Shown here: one piece after another, positions 23,348 through 34,885 of the stretch | How positions within the stretch are numbered: position 1 is the stretch's first letter | Layout: each line of letters begins with the position of its first letter | NCBI GenBank assembly: GCA_949358305.1 | Contig: OX442316.1 | Location: 4,278,001-4,342,000, forward strand | Source: Strigamia acuminata | Taxonomy: Eukaryota > Arthropoda > Chilopoda > Geophilomorpha > Linotaeniidae | Length of the DNA stretch: 64,000 nt | Direction of reading: 5' to 3' | Translations under genes and position numbers: made by a program | The notes under the pieces: model-generated | Told to the model about the DNA's origin: nothing | Databases searched by the model: none | What the model saw: only the letters and a program-made list of their open reading frames with translations

Positions 23348-24065
23348 TGGCGAAAATCAAAGATATGATTCCACCAGGGATACTGGATGGTCTTACACGT
23401 TTGGTTTTGGTGAACGCGATCTACTTTAAAGGCAATTGGCAGCAGCAATTTGATCCTGATCGCACGAATGCTCATAATTTCTACCTAGATGTTAACAAGA
23501 CATGCACGTAACGGATTACTTTAGATACAAAAAGGCCGATACTCTACACTGTAGAATAATCCAATTACCATATTTGGGAGATAGCTTTAGCATGTTTGTT
23601 ATCCTTCCATATGACATTAATGGGTTAAAAGCATTGGAAGAAACGCTTACCGTTTCAGATTTGGAAAATTTAATGAATAATATGAACCACACCGTAGTAA
23701 TTTTGACATTACCGAAATTTAAAATAGAATCCTCATTATCTCTCCAAGATATTTTGAGTAGTATGGGTATGAGTGATCTATTCAATGAAAACAAGGCGAA
23801 TTTATCGGGAATTACGGGCGAGAAAGATTTGTCCGTTTCTACCGTTTTGCACAAAGCTTTTCTTGAAGTGAGCGAGGAAAAAAGCGAGGCGGGCGTAGCA
23901 ACAGTTGTATTAATGGAAGAGAGCGGATGCGATGAGGAACCTGAATTTCGAGCAGACCATCCTTTCCTCCTATTCATCAAAGATCATCGAAGTGGCGCTA
24001 TCATGTTCTGTGGACGGCTCATTAATCCCAACCCGGGCGCTGCTGTGCAAGAAGTGCATGCCTAA
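23348..24065 (+). pseudogene. Serpin, truncated and frameshifted
   Basis: Serpins are protease inhibitors, often secreted in insects. After a TCTAG acceptor-like site the frame reads KIKDMIPPGILDGLTRLVLV, NAIYFKGNW and DPDRTNAHNFYLD, then breaks at NKT. It resumes one frame over at MHVTDYFRYKK (23502) and continues to the end: LPYLGDSFSMFVILP, the reactive-centre hinge EKSEAGVATVV, a loop around LMEESGCDEE, then EFRADHPFLLFIKDH and GAIMFCGRL. The break falls where a short Val/Glu-Lys-Met stretch is usual, so some bases are lost. The N-terminal half of the serpin fold (about 170 residues) is not found upstream. The hinge has Gly-Val where small Ala/Thr residues are usual. It is either a pseudogene or a truncated copy. 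Confidence 0.8.
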
Positions 24066-24767
24066 TTGGAAATATTAAGTTGCCACTTGTTGAAACTACA
24101 ATGAAAAATTAAATAGTTGAAAAATATTGTAGATAAAAAAGTAAAACCTATTGAAGCTAGTCACAAATTGTGTAAATTAGTATTGAATAAAAAAATTAAA
24201 TTTCAAGCAAACTAAAATTTTTGTTTCAAAACTTTAGATAGATCACCTAAAACGGAGCTAGTTGCTGTGGCAACAGACTACCTTTCTCATTTTTGGTATT
24301 CTTGCTCAAAGGAAATTCTATTTTGTTGTCAGTTAACAAATTTACCCGTAATATTTATAGTGTTTTAATAAATTTATATAAAAATTGTTTTATGTAATTT
24401 ACAATGTTATTTGTACTAGTTATTAACCATTTATGACAAAATTATACTAGAAAAAGTATAAAATTCAATTACCGGTAGCTTGTGTTCTTTGTTGTTTTGC
24501 GTTTTCTTTTCTCCCAATTATCCACTTCGATCGAAACTTGGCACATACAGTATAAACAGAAACTTTGATAAAAGAAATAATCAATTGGTAGTGAAATAAA
24601 ATTTTAAAAATAAATTAAAAAATAAACAAATATTCGTACATTGAGTTGTCAAATAATCACCGTTAATAATCAATCTGTCAATCATAATATCTGTTGCTTG
24701 TTGGCGGAATTGAAGGAGAGCGGGGATTGGTGGCGCCGATGTCTCCCATGTGTAAAACTGTTTCAAA
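24066..24767. other. AT-rich, no gene recognised
   Basis: 3' flank of the serpin. AATAAA-type signals near 24186. Nothing else supported. Confidence 0.4.
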
Positions 24768-24910
24768 ATGAAGCGGCCATTAGTGAGGCCTTCCCACAAT
24801 GCAGCGATATGAGCGGGTAGCCACAGGACGGTACCACAGAATAACAGAGTGTACTTGGCATTCGAGTTGTTGCCTCAGATCCGCTTGTTGAAAATAAAAA
24901 ATCGCGAAAA
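24768..24910. repeat. Copy of the GCGGCCATTAGTGA repeat
   Basis: Very similar to 22370-22510 (CAATGCAGCGATATGAGCGG, TAGCCACAGGACGGTACCAC) and more loosely to 15916-16060. Confidence 0.8.
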
Positions 24911-25264
24911 CTGTAATCATATCCAAAAATTTCGACACTCTATGCACAAAATTGCAACTTTGCACAACATTGACATTAAATTGTAATATTTTTGTGCTCT
25001 TGTTAAATATAGTACTTTATGAAAATCCATTTTTAAATATTAATCTATTTTTCTTCAAAGTCCTGGCACTTTCGTGGTATTTAGCTTTATATTCCAAATA
25101 TAAGTAAGTAAGTATGGAAACTAAATAAACTACTTTTTTAATTGCAATGGCTCTCAGGACTTGATGAAAAATCGATTACCGGTAATTTGTCTCTTGATCG
25201 TAGGACTGATTTTGGCTCCTTCATTCGACATTGGTGCCGTTGTACCGACGTCTCAAAGTAAAAA

Positions 25265-25910
25265 AGCAAATAATTAATTAGAGAATGACTACATTTTATT
25301 CGACAAAAAAACAGTTGAAAGAATTGAAAAAAAAGAATATTATCTTCAGCAAGCTAAGAAATTGGCTGCCATCATCAATTCGAGGCACATGTCCACCACT
25401 ATCGGAAATTCGGGGATTTCCACGGCACTTTCGTGGTATTTCGCTTTATATTCCAAATATTTGCACACCTGTTCAAGCACGGGGCTCGAAATTTCGCGCA
25501 GCTTCACTTGATTCGTTTCGGATTCGGCCCACTGGCCCGGTCCACTAAGCATGGCCTGAATGGTCCCCGACTGAATTGCATATTCCCGAAGAATGAAGAA
25601 TGGTTTTTCATCGGAAGCGATCAATTTCACGCACAACGAATCCGCTCCTTCGCAATGGCTATCGTCATACTTATTCACCTCGGAGGATTTTACTTCTTCG
25701 TTAGAACTCATAATGCTCCGTTAACTGCTGAATAATCGAGGACCTTCTGAAATCTGCACAAAGCAATAACTAACTGGATCATTGAAAGACATTCGGTTAA
25801 ATATCTCCTCGTTATCTTCATACGTTATCGCAACGTTGAGCATGTCGGTATAACGGCACCAATGACGAATCAAGAAGTCCAAATCAGCCCTACAATCGGT
25901 ATACGGTACG
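25265..25910 (-). repeat. E block copy 3
   Basis: Shorter copy. It has the Elongin-C-like frame with the common 3' flank and about 200 bp of shared 5' flank. Confidence 0.8.
25346..25711 (-). CDS. Elongin-C-like protein, copy 3
   Basis: An intact single-exon frame of 121 residues. It has the same block order as the 14.3-kb copy: [74 protein letters not shown], terminal Cys. It differs from its siblings mainly in the acidic N-terminal tail ([19 protein letters not shown] replaced by NEEV) and at single residues such as KYLEYK. If expressed it could compete with true Elongin C for Elongin B or BC-box partners; that is inference. It lies about 600 bp from the downstream end of the secreted repeat gene at 26.3 kb. 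Confidence 0.85.
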   Translation of the reverse strand: MSSNEEVKSSEVNKYDDSHCEGADSLCVKLIASDEKPFFILREYAIQSGTIQAMLSGPGQWAESETNQVKLREISSPVLEQVCKYLEYKAKYHESAVEIPEFPIVVDMCLELMMAANFLAC

Positions 25911-26320
25911 GTACGGTACGATACAGAAGTTTTTCACTATCTCTGGACTTCGCGGCAGAGCATGGATTGGTAAAATTCCATCTCATGAGGTATTTATTTC
26001 ATTCTATGGAATTGTGCGCTGATTGTACCTATACATTATTTTTGTTTCAGCTTATTTTATCAAGCGAAATCACGCAGAAAAGTTAAGCGACTACTAACAA
26101 CTCGAGAAATAAAACATGGTTGTGCGCGAGGCTGGGCGGATGAAACAATTTTACAATACCGGTATTTACATTACGACATCTGTCGTAAACAAATCAAGTA
26201 GCCTTTGGTTGATGACGAAGAAAATGGTAGAAGAAGTTGTAGCCGTATTAAAAGCTTCAGTTAAAGTTTATATTTTCTGATATATTTTATTTATCATTTA
26301 GATTTTGCATAACTTGTAAT

Positions 26321-27565
26321 TTATTTGCCAAAGAGGCCAGATAGAAAACCGGTACTACCAAATAGAAAACTACTACCGGTACTACCGGTACTACCGGTAC
26401 TACCAGATAGAGAACTCCTACCGGTACTACCGGTACTACCAGATAGAGAACTACTACCGGTACTACCGGTACTACCAGATAGAGAACTACTACCGGTACT
26501 ACCGGTACTACCTGTACTACCAAATAGAAAACTACTACCGGTACTACCGGTACTACCAGATAGAGAACTACTACCGGTACTACCGGTACTACCAGATAGA
26601 GAACTACTACCGGTACTACCGGTACTACCTGTACTACCAAATAGAAAACTACTACCGGTACTACCGGTACCGGCATTACATTTGCAGGTTGAAATTCCTG
26701 AACCTGAAGTCGATGCAGCACTATTAATAGATGCGCTTAAAGTTTGAAGAGTTGCCAATACGGAATTGATTCCAGCTTTGAATTCGGCGGTCATCGCACT
26801 TGCAGAACCAGCGAGCAGTTGGCCACCAAACTTTACGATATCTTGAATTCGAAGCAATACTCCGGAGAACTGAAAATGAGAAGAGAAATTGTTACTTTCA
26901 GCAACAATATTGCTTGTTTGTCAAATGCATACAAAACTACTCAATTCCTCCTTGGTTTTAATAATAATCTGGTTTGTAAAGGACAGGTCGAGCAGATGCA
27001 GTGCACTCAAAAAGCCTTTCAAAATACTTGCATCGGCGCCAACGGCATGAGGATGAGAAACATCTTTACTTGCATCGGTGACAAGGGCATGAGGAAAATC
27101 TTTTAGAAACGATTCGATTGCAAGACGAACATTGACAGAAATGCTTCCAAATATATCTTTCACTATACTGAGTACATCTGGAACCAAACCAGCTACATCA
27201 AATTTTATATGATCGTCACAGCCACATGCAGCAAACGAAACGTCTACGGCAACGGCCAAAACGAATATAAATACGCTGAATTTTGATACCAACTAAAAAT
27301 AAGGAAAACAAAAATAAAAGCTGTGACCATCAAACCTGGGAGATATTTACACCCAATTCTGTTTTTACACGAAAAAAATGTTAAAAATACGTTTAGGTGA
27401 TTGGCAGTTGGTAGAAAAGTACAGTTAATGGAAATATTTTTCTTTAAAATTTAAATCAAATTTCAGAAATGATGTAAAATTGGAATTGAATTAATTTTTC
27501 TAGACCGTGTTAAATCAAAACAGAATTACCGTTAAGTGTGTGTTGAAATTTCCTCTACTTACCAT
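26321..27565 (-). CDS. Secreted Gly-Ser-Thr repeat protein, G gene 1
   Basis: Three exons on the minus strand. Exon 1 ends at 27563 with the start codon itself, ATG directly before GTAAGT. Exon 2 (27292-26933) encodes the signal peptide (about LVSKFSVFIFVLAVAVDVSFA) and a mature start ACGCDDHIKF with helical, weakly hydrophobic sequence. Exon 3 (26869-26321) adds IVKFGGQLLA, SGISTCKCNAG, then a repeat domain of GST triplets with SSSLSGSTG and SSFLFGSTG units, ending LSGLFGK. Introns are GT-AG. A TATA-like box (27604-27613, minus strand GTATAAATT) precedes exon 1. I do not recognise the family. Two CxC motifs flank the body, and no enzyme motif is seen. Paralogues lie at 31.8 and 39.5 kb. A structural, glue-like or salivary role is only a guess. 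Confidence 0.8.
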
Positions 27566-27603
27566 TGTTGAAGTGAAGTTGTGCTCGAGCTCTGCGATGC
27601 TCC

Positions 27604-27613
27604 CAATTTATAC
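27604..27613 (-). promoter_or_regulatory. TATA-like box of G gene 1
   Basis: Minus strand GTATAAATT lies about 40 bases upstream of the start codon. The equivalent positions of the other two copies read GGTATAATTT (near 33291-33300 and 40398). Confidence 0.6.
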
Positions 27614-29029
27614 TTTTTTTTTAATGGTGCATTATTAAATTAATTGAATATTGGATGACTCGGAGACTAATTAGTCTTTTCAATCTATTCAATACCCAAT
27701 TAGTTATTAATAACATCATTAGTAAAACACCTGAGAATCTTATGTTTGCACTTCATAAAATATAAAAATTCTAAATGTAATTAAAATTTATATCAAAATT
27801 TATATATAATATATATAATAAAATATAAAATAAAAATAAAAAAGGCATGGTACAACTTTATAGAGAAATATTAATATCTGATGAACAGTTTTGAGAGAGA
27901 AAAAAATGGTTTTTATAATAAAACTTTAAGACAAAAAATTCAAAATATTTGTTAAAATCAAACTCCATCTTAACACGGTGTTTTTAATATTATTAAAAAA
28001 AATATATTATTAATAAATACTATTTTTAATATTATTAGTGTCGGGAGTTTTTATGATGAAAGGATTTTATTTAACTTTGTATGACGGTTGTTTGTGTTGG
28101 TTTGTTGCCACCAGTTATGGCCTTAATGTGACCCTGAAGTTCAGGGTCACATTAAATTGTTCAGGGCCTGAACAATTTGGAACAGTTAGGCATCCATTTT
28201 AGTTTAAGTAGTTAAGCCATAAAATTATTTAGGTGCCCCCAAATGTGGAAAATGGACAATTTCACTCGTTTCCCATTCCTTTGATGTTTAAGCACATGCT
28301 TATTTTGCTTATTGGTTAATCCAGCGCTGTATTAAGTTCTAAGACCTAAATATTACTGGGCTGCACTGCAAATGGGGCCCAATTTGTGAGAAGAGGAGGA
28401 GGCGTTGTTGGGATGAAGTCACGTCATAAATGTCTCCAACTTCCGGTTTCGCATCTTACTCCATCAATTTCAATCGTATTTTTCGTTTTTACCTCATTTT
28501 CTCGTTTTTTCTCGTTTATTGCATTTTTTATGCATTTTTTTTCTTATTTATTAAAGGCTTTTATTTAACTTGACTTGAATGTTTGTGTGGTTCAACTTAC
28601 GGTTTGTGCAATTTTGTGTAATTTCCTTAAAAAAAAAAAAAAAATTTGAGCTGCGTAATGCCATAGAACAGGTCATTCCAAAGATTATAAAAAAAAATTA
28701 AAAAACAGATTTATTTTTAAGCGCTGTGGACTGGAGAAACAATAAAATTCTGATTTACGGCAAAATTTAAGCAAACCGGAGCGCCACCTGGCAGAACCCG
28801 TGTCCTTTGGTCCTAATGGTCGCCCGATACGAATTTTGAAGTTTTCGACATTGAAAAGGTTCCAATAAATTCTGAAACCAGGTCAATCCTGATTTATCTG
28901 CCCATACATTTTGTTTTTCAATTTTAATGTGAAAAGCTCATTAGTTTCGATTTAGTAGCGCACTCTGACGGCAATTTGAAAAACCAATTTAAAAGCCTTT
29001 TTGTTTATCTTTAAAAAATCTAGATCATT
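27614..29029. other. G-block 5' flank and dispersed repeats, no gene
   Basis: 27614-28570 is shared with the flanks of G genes 2 and 3 (33300-34240, 40400-41390). 28120-28195 holds a complex inverted duplication. 28740-28990 matches 36270-36560 in reverse complement (TCGCCCGATACGAATTTTGA), a dispersed repeat. A-run near 28628-28643. Confidence 0.6.
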
Positions 29030-30765
29030 GCAAAAATTAAGAAATTGTTTTAATTTAAGTATCGGAATTAGTTTTTAGTGTGTTTTGTGCTTGCTTCTGG
29101 ATTGTAGTGGATCGCAAGGATATTGTTGGATATAGTAAAGAACAGGCACAAGAATATTTACATGAGTATTTATTGTAAAAGAAAGTACAGGTGTCACGAC
29201 ACACGTTCTCCCAACGTCGCGGGACTGCGACGCGCGTGTCACAAATTAACAACAGAAAGAAATGGAGTGTAAAACACTCCAGTTTTTTTACACTCCAGTT
29301 TTTTTTTAGTCTTTCATGTTATTTATTTTTATTTATTATTATAGAGGTGGAGTTCCAAAATAACCTACAGTATTTTTTACACTTACAATAATTCTTGATT
29401 TTTAAAAATATTAGGAGGATTTAAAACAAAAACACAAGCAAAAACTAAAGTTACTCTTCCAAATAAAGGCAAGATTAATTAAATAACAAAAGATAGATGG
29501 AGCTACTGAGGACTTGAGTCAATTTTAAAAACGCAAATAATTATTTAGAGAATGACTAAATTTTATTCGACAAAAAAAGTTGAAAGAATGGAAAATTGAA
29601 AAAAAAGAATATTATCTTCAGCAAGCTAAGAAATTGGCTGCCATCATCAATTCGAGGCACATGTCCACCGCTATTGGAAATTCGGGGATTTCCACGGCAC
29701 TTTCGTGGTATTTAGCTTTATATTGCAGGTATTTGCACACCTGTTCAAGAACGGGGCTCGAAATTTCGCGGAGCTTTACTTGATTCGTTTCGGATTCGGC
29801 CCACTGGCCCGGTCCACTAAGCATGGCCTTAATGGTCTCCGACTGAATTGCATGTTCGCGAAGAATAAAGAATGGTTTTTCATCGGAAGCGATCAACTTC
29901 ACGCACAACGAATCCGCTCCTTCGCAATGGCTATCGTCATACTTCATCTCGGAGGATTTTACTTCTTCGGAACCGTTAGTAGTCATAATGCTCCGTTAAC
30001 TGCTAAATAATCGAGGACCTTCTGAAATCTGCACAAAGCAATAACTGACTGGATCATTGAGATATATTCGGTTAAATATCTCCTCGTGGGTATACGTTAT
30101 CGTAACGTTAAGCACGTAGGCACAATGGCACCAATCACTAATCAAGGAGGTAAGACAGTCCAAGTTAAGCCAAAATCAGCCCTACAATCGATAAACAGTA
30201 GGTCAATCTCATTGGAAAACTAATTACCGGTAATAGATTTTAATCAAGTCCTGAGATTAATCACCGATTTTTTATAAGAAAATGCTTATTTTAAAAATGA
30301 ATCACTGATATCTTCATAAAAATCACAGATTTTTAAAAAAAATTGGTGATTTATTTGAACCCGGTGCCAATTTGAAGCTTTTCGGTATTTAAAGAGGAGT
30401 CTAATTTTAATTTTGAATTATTGAAAGTCACCGTATTCTATTGTTGATGGACTATTTTCAAAATTAATTTTCCGCTTTTACCCGCACTCAGATTCAAAAC
30501 CGCGCCCATCCATCCTGATCCACAAAAGTAGTTTATTTGTAATATAATAATTATGAGCACAAAGTATCTTTTCATTATTTATTCATTGTGAAAATGACAG
30601 TGTTCAATGGCAATCACATTTTTGAATGTGTATTCAAATTGGATTGTACGTATTAAGGTCAACTTTTGGATATCCTGTGCTCTACAGGTGTAATTCAGTT
30701 TTAAAGTTGTATTTGGTAAAAGAAAAAGTATTACTCACTCACCAATAAATGTTTAATGGTTTTTC
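29030..30765 (-). repeat. E block copy 4
   Basis: A long copy that includes the full 5' flank to about 30765, where it runs into the chitin deacetylase fragment. An insertion at 29060-29280 (CGACACACGTTCTCCCAACG) is not present in other copies. Confidence 0.85.
29618..29986 (-). CDS. Elongin-C-like protein, copy 4
   Basis: An intact single-exon frame of 122 residues with every family block: [74 protein letters not shown], terminal Cys. Substitutions against the siblings (REHA, SETIK, LQYK) cluster outside the MLSGPGQ and MAAN segments. The promoter-side sequence is shared by all E blocks, so expression of one copy could not be told from another by short reads. It is oriented like the neighbouring G genes. 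Confidence 0.85.
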   Translation of the reverse strand: MTTNGSEEVKSSEMKYDDSHCEGADSLCVKLIASDEKPFFILREHAIQSETIKAMLSGPGQWAESETNQVKLREISSPVLEQVCKYLQYKAKYHESAVEIPEFPIAVDMCLELMMAANFLAC

Positions 30766-31420
30766 ATCCCACAGCCTCGCCGATAACTGGTGAAAAAACT
30801 TCTTCGTAAGTATCGCTTTAGAATTAGTGTTAATTTGGATTTTGCCTGCTGGTCCTGCATATTTGTGGCTAAACAGTGCTCCTTTGTGACGGTGAGCAGC
30901 AAATGTATGAATTCCTGATAGAATGAGAAGCAATTTCGTGTCCTCAGCGAAATCTGTCCACTCATGACTAACATACAGAGTTGTGCGAATAAGACAGCCA
31001 TTGGGATTCGAAAAAAAGCGTATGATACAAAGGCCAGTTGAGATCATTGACTGCATCGTCAATAAGATCATTTGCGGCGATTCAAACGGCAGAAATCCTC
31101 CTAAAAAAAACAAAATATAAATTAGTTATTAATTAACTACGAAACTTCCTCCCAAGTAAATTTACATGGATGATCTCTTCCACTGCAATAACAATTGGGC
31201 AACTGGATGGCATTTCTTGTCTAGTTTTCCACCATTTCCACCCCTGAAACAAAATAATAAAACTTAATGACTTCTCCGAGAAATCTTCTTCGACCGAAGT
31301 TTCTATCGCTTGTGACTGTACAGGAGTTGTCATTCTGCTTGGAAGCTCAGGTATTCTTATTACCGGTTCAAATTCCCTATCTTCTGACTCGGTTGGTCTC
31401 TTCACAACCTTTGTCGTCAA
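30739..31420 (-). pseudogene. Chitin deacetylase-like fragment, copy 2
   Basis: Collinear with the 19.2-21.3 kb gene but cut down. It contains the N-terminal Pro/Glu-rich stretch (KVVKRPTESEDREFEPVIRI, 31270-31420), joined almost directly to the Cys-linker exon (GGKLDKKCHP in a shifted frame), then the catalytic exon with a broken DDA region (30.98-31.10 kb) and SHEWTDF. Here the metal-binding segment reads GHEIASHSIR in the alternate frame, closer to the family consensus than in the longer copy, but the following His is again missing. Several frameshifts and deletions. It is not functional. It marks the same duplicated cassette as 38.3 kb. Confidence 0.75.
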
Positions 31421-31846
31421 CGGATCGAAGCGGTCAGGCCTGGCTGACAGTGTGGGTAAAAATACCTACCAAAGGACAGCTTGCCGGCCATGATGATACA
31501 CCATTCTTCTTCCCACAATGCAACTTGATTCTTGCTTCCGGTCGTACTTCCGGTAAAATTCTCATAACGTTTTAATTTGATGATTATTATTATTTATAAT
31601 CTCTTTTACTCATTTAAACACTCCAATACGTATTATCTTGTTTAGTTTACAACTCTTCTCGATAGATGGAAGCAAATTTAATTGAAAAATAATAACATTA
31701 CGACATCTGTCGTAAACAAATCAAGTAGCCTTGGTTGGCAACGAAGAAAATGGTAGAAGAAGTTGTAGCCGTATTAAAAGCTTCAGTTAAAGTTTATATT
31801 TTCTGATATATTTTATTTATCATTTTGATTTTACATAATTTGTAAT

Positions 31847-33251
31847 TTATTTGTCAAGGAGGCCAGATAGAAAACTACCGGTACTATCAAATAAAAAACT
31901 ACTACCGGCACTACCGGCACTACCGGTACTACCGGCACTACCGGTACTACCAGATAGAAAACTACTACCGGTACTACCGGCACTACCGGTACTACCAGAT
32001 AGAAAACTACTACCGGTACTACCGGTACTACCAGATAGAAAATTACTACCGGTACTACCGGTACTACCAGATAGAAAACTACTACCGGTACTACCGGTAC
32101 TACCAGATAGAAAACTACTACCGGTACTACCGGTACTACCAGATAGAAAACTACTACCGGTACTACCGGTACTATCGGCACTACCGGCACTATCGGCACT
32201 ACCGGCACTACCGGCACTACCGGTACTACCAGATAGAAAACTACTACCGGTACTACCGGCACTACCGGTACTACCAGATAGAAAACTACTACCGGTACTA
32301 CCGGTACTACCAGATAGAAAATTACTACCGGTACTACCGGTACTACCAGATAGAAAATTACTACCGGTACTACCAGATAGAAAACTACTACCGGTACTAC
32401 CGGTACCGGCATTACATTTGCAGGTTGAGATTCCTGAACCTGAAGTCGATGCAGCACTATTAATAGATGCGCTTAAAGTTTTAACAGCTGCCAATACGGA
32501 ATTGATTCCAGCTTTAAAGTCGGCGGTTATCGTAGCATCAGCGAGCAGTTGGCCACCAAACTTTACGATTTCATCAATTCGTACCAAAGCTCCGGAGAAC
32601 TGAAAATGAGAAAAGAAATTGTTATTTTCAGCAACCATATTGCTTGTTTGTCAAATGCATACAAAAGTACTCAATTCCTCCTTGGTTTTAATACTAATCT
32701 GGCTTGTAAAGGCCAGTTCGAGCAGATGCAGTGCACTCGAAAAGCCTTTCAAAATGCTTGCATCGGCGACATGGGCATGAGAAAAATCTTTTAGAAACAA
32801 ACTGATTGCAAGACGAACATTGACAGAAATGCTTCCAAATATATCTTTCACTGAACTGAGTACATTCTGAGGCAAACCAGTTATTTCAAATTTTATATGA
32901 TCGTCACAGCCACATCCAGCAAAAGTAACGTCTACGGCAACGGCCAAAACGAATATAAATACGCAGAACTTTGATACCAACTAAAAATAAGGAAAACAAA
33001 AATAAAAGCGGTGACCATCAAACCCGGGAGAGATATTATATACACCCAATTCTGTTTTTACACGAAAAAAATGTAAAAAATACGTTTAGGTGATTGGCAG
33101 TTGGTAGAAAATTACAGTTAATGGAAATATTTTTCTTTAAAATTTAAATCAAATTTCAGAAATGATGTAAAATTGGAATTGAGTTAATTTTTCTAGACCG
33201 TGTTAAATCAAAAACAGAATTAGCGTGTTGAAATTTTCCTCTACTTACCAT
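31847..33251 (-). CDS. Secreted Gly-Ser-Thr repeat protein, G gene 2
   Basis: Same three-exon plan as the 26.3-kb gene: the start codon ends exon 1 (33249-33251), exon 2 is 32980-32663 and exon 3 is 32599-31847. The signal peptide is similar (FVLAVAVDVTFA), followed by GCGCDDHIKFEI. This copy lacks about 14 residues (the DASKDVSHPHAVGA region) present in copy 1. The repeat domain is the longest of the three, about 150 residues of GSTGSTG, GSAGS and SSFLSGSTG units with Ala and Asp variants, ending FLSGLLDK. Because the 9-base unit has no stop in any frame, long antisense frames (VLPVLPV) appear; they are artefacts. Introns are GT-AG with the donor TTTGTATGC in both paralogues. Confidence 0.8.
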
Positions 33252-33301
33252 TGTTGAAGTGAAGTTGTGCTCGAACTCTGCGATGCTCCCAAATTATACC
33301 T

Positions 33302-33988
33302 TTTTTTTAATGGTGCATTATTAAATTAATTGAATATTAGATGAATCGGAGACTAATTAGTCTTTTCAATCCATTCAATACCCAATTAACCCATTAATAA
33401 AACACCTGAGAATCTTATGTTTGCACTTCATAAAATATGAAAATTCTAAATGAAATTAAAATTTATATCAAAATTTATATATAATATATATAATGAAATA
33501 TACAAAAAAAATAAAAAAGGCACGGTACAACTTAATAGAAATACCGGTACGTTAGTGAGACAAATATTAATATCTGATGAACAGTTTTGAGAGAGAAAAA
33601 AATGATTTTTGCAATAAAACTTTAAGACAAAAAAGTCAAAATATTTGTTAAAATCAAACTCCATCTTAACACGGCGTTATTAATATTATTTAAAAAAATA
33701 TATTATTAATAAATACTAAATAAATAATGTATGATGAAAGGCTTTTATTTAACTTTGTGTGACAGTTGTTTGTGTCTGTGCACAGTAGCGCCACCACTTA
33801 AGGCCTTAATGTGACCCCGAACAATTTGGAACAGTTAGGCATAAATTTATTTAGGTGCCCCCAAATGTGGAAAATAGACAATTTCACTCGTTTCCCATTC
33901 CTTTGATGTCTAAGCATATGCTTATTTTGCTTATTGGTTAATCCAGCCCTGTATTAAGTTCGAAGACCTAAATATTACTGGACTGCAC
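33302..33988. repeat. G-block 5' flank, copy 2
   Basis: Collinear with 27614-28370 and 40400-41130. Non-coding, AT-rich. Confidence 0.75.
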
Positions 33989-34016
33989 CAAGGACGACTT
34001 GGAGTAGTCGTCCTTG
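33989..34016. other. 28-bp hairpin insertion with 7-bp target duplication (candidate footprint 2)
   Basis: Left arm CAAGGACGACT, centre TGG, right arm AGTAGTCGTCCTTG; flanked by ACTGCAC on both sides (33982-33988 and 34017-34023). The paralogous G-3 flank near 41125 reads GGACTGCACTGCAAATGG without the insertion. The arm sequence is the same as at 10026-10055, with the left arm three bases shorter. Confidence 0.85.
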
Positions 34017-34885
34017 ACTGCACTGGAAATGGGGCCCAGTTTCTGAGAGGAGGAGGCGTTGTTGGGAGGAAGTGACGTCATAAATGCTCTCCAACTTCCG
34101 GTTTAGCATCTTACTCCACCAATTTCAATTGTATTTTTCGTTTTTCTCTCGTTTTTCCCTCATTTTCTCGTTTTTTTCTCGTTTATTGCATTTTTTTTTC
34201 TTATTTATATTTAAATAAATACATCTGGATTGTGACGTTTCGGAAATTTTGTGTGTGCTGATTCCAGGCAGCCATAACATTATTGACAGGAAGTGAAAAA
34301 GATTGTATTCCTTCGCCGTTTTTGGCGACGAAACGACACGAACGGCAACGAAATGAAGGACGTCGCCGTGTCGTTTCGTCGCCAAAAACGGGGACGAAAT
34401 GAAGGACGTCGCCATTTGATTTAGTCGCCACAAATGGCAACGAAATGAACGACGCCGCCGTGTCGTTTCGTTGCCAAAAACGGGGACGAAATGAAGGACG
34501 TCGCCGTGTGGTTTAGTCGCCACAAATGGCAACGAAATGAACGACGCCGCCGTGTCGTTTCGGCAACGTTGGCAACGTTTGGCAACGAAATGAAGGAAGT
34601 CGCCGTGTTGTTTCGTCGCCACAAGCGGCAACGAAATTAAAAACGACGCGTGTCGTTTCGTCGCCAAAAACGGCAAAGAAATGAACGACGCCGCCGTGTC
34701 GTTTCGTTGCCAAAAACGGGGACGAAATGAAGGACGTCGCCGTGTGGTTTAGTCGCCACAAATGACAACGAAATGAACGACGCCGCCGTGTCGTTTCGTT
34801 GCCAAAAACGGGGACGAAATGAAGGAAGTCGTCGTGTGGTTTAGTCGCCACAAACGGCAAAGAAATGAACGACGCTGCCGTCGAA

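Noticed and set aside
31851-32603. 250-residue plus-strand frame of VLPVLPDRKLL repeats
   Set aside because: It is the antisense of the GST repeat exon. The 9-base unit has no stop in any frame, whereas the minus-strand frame has the signal peptide, splice sites and paralogues.
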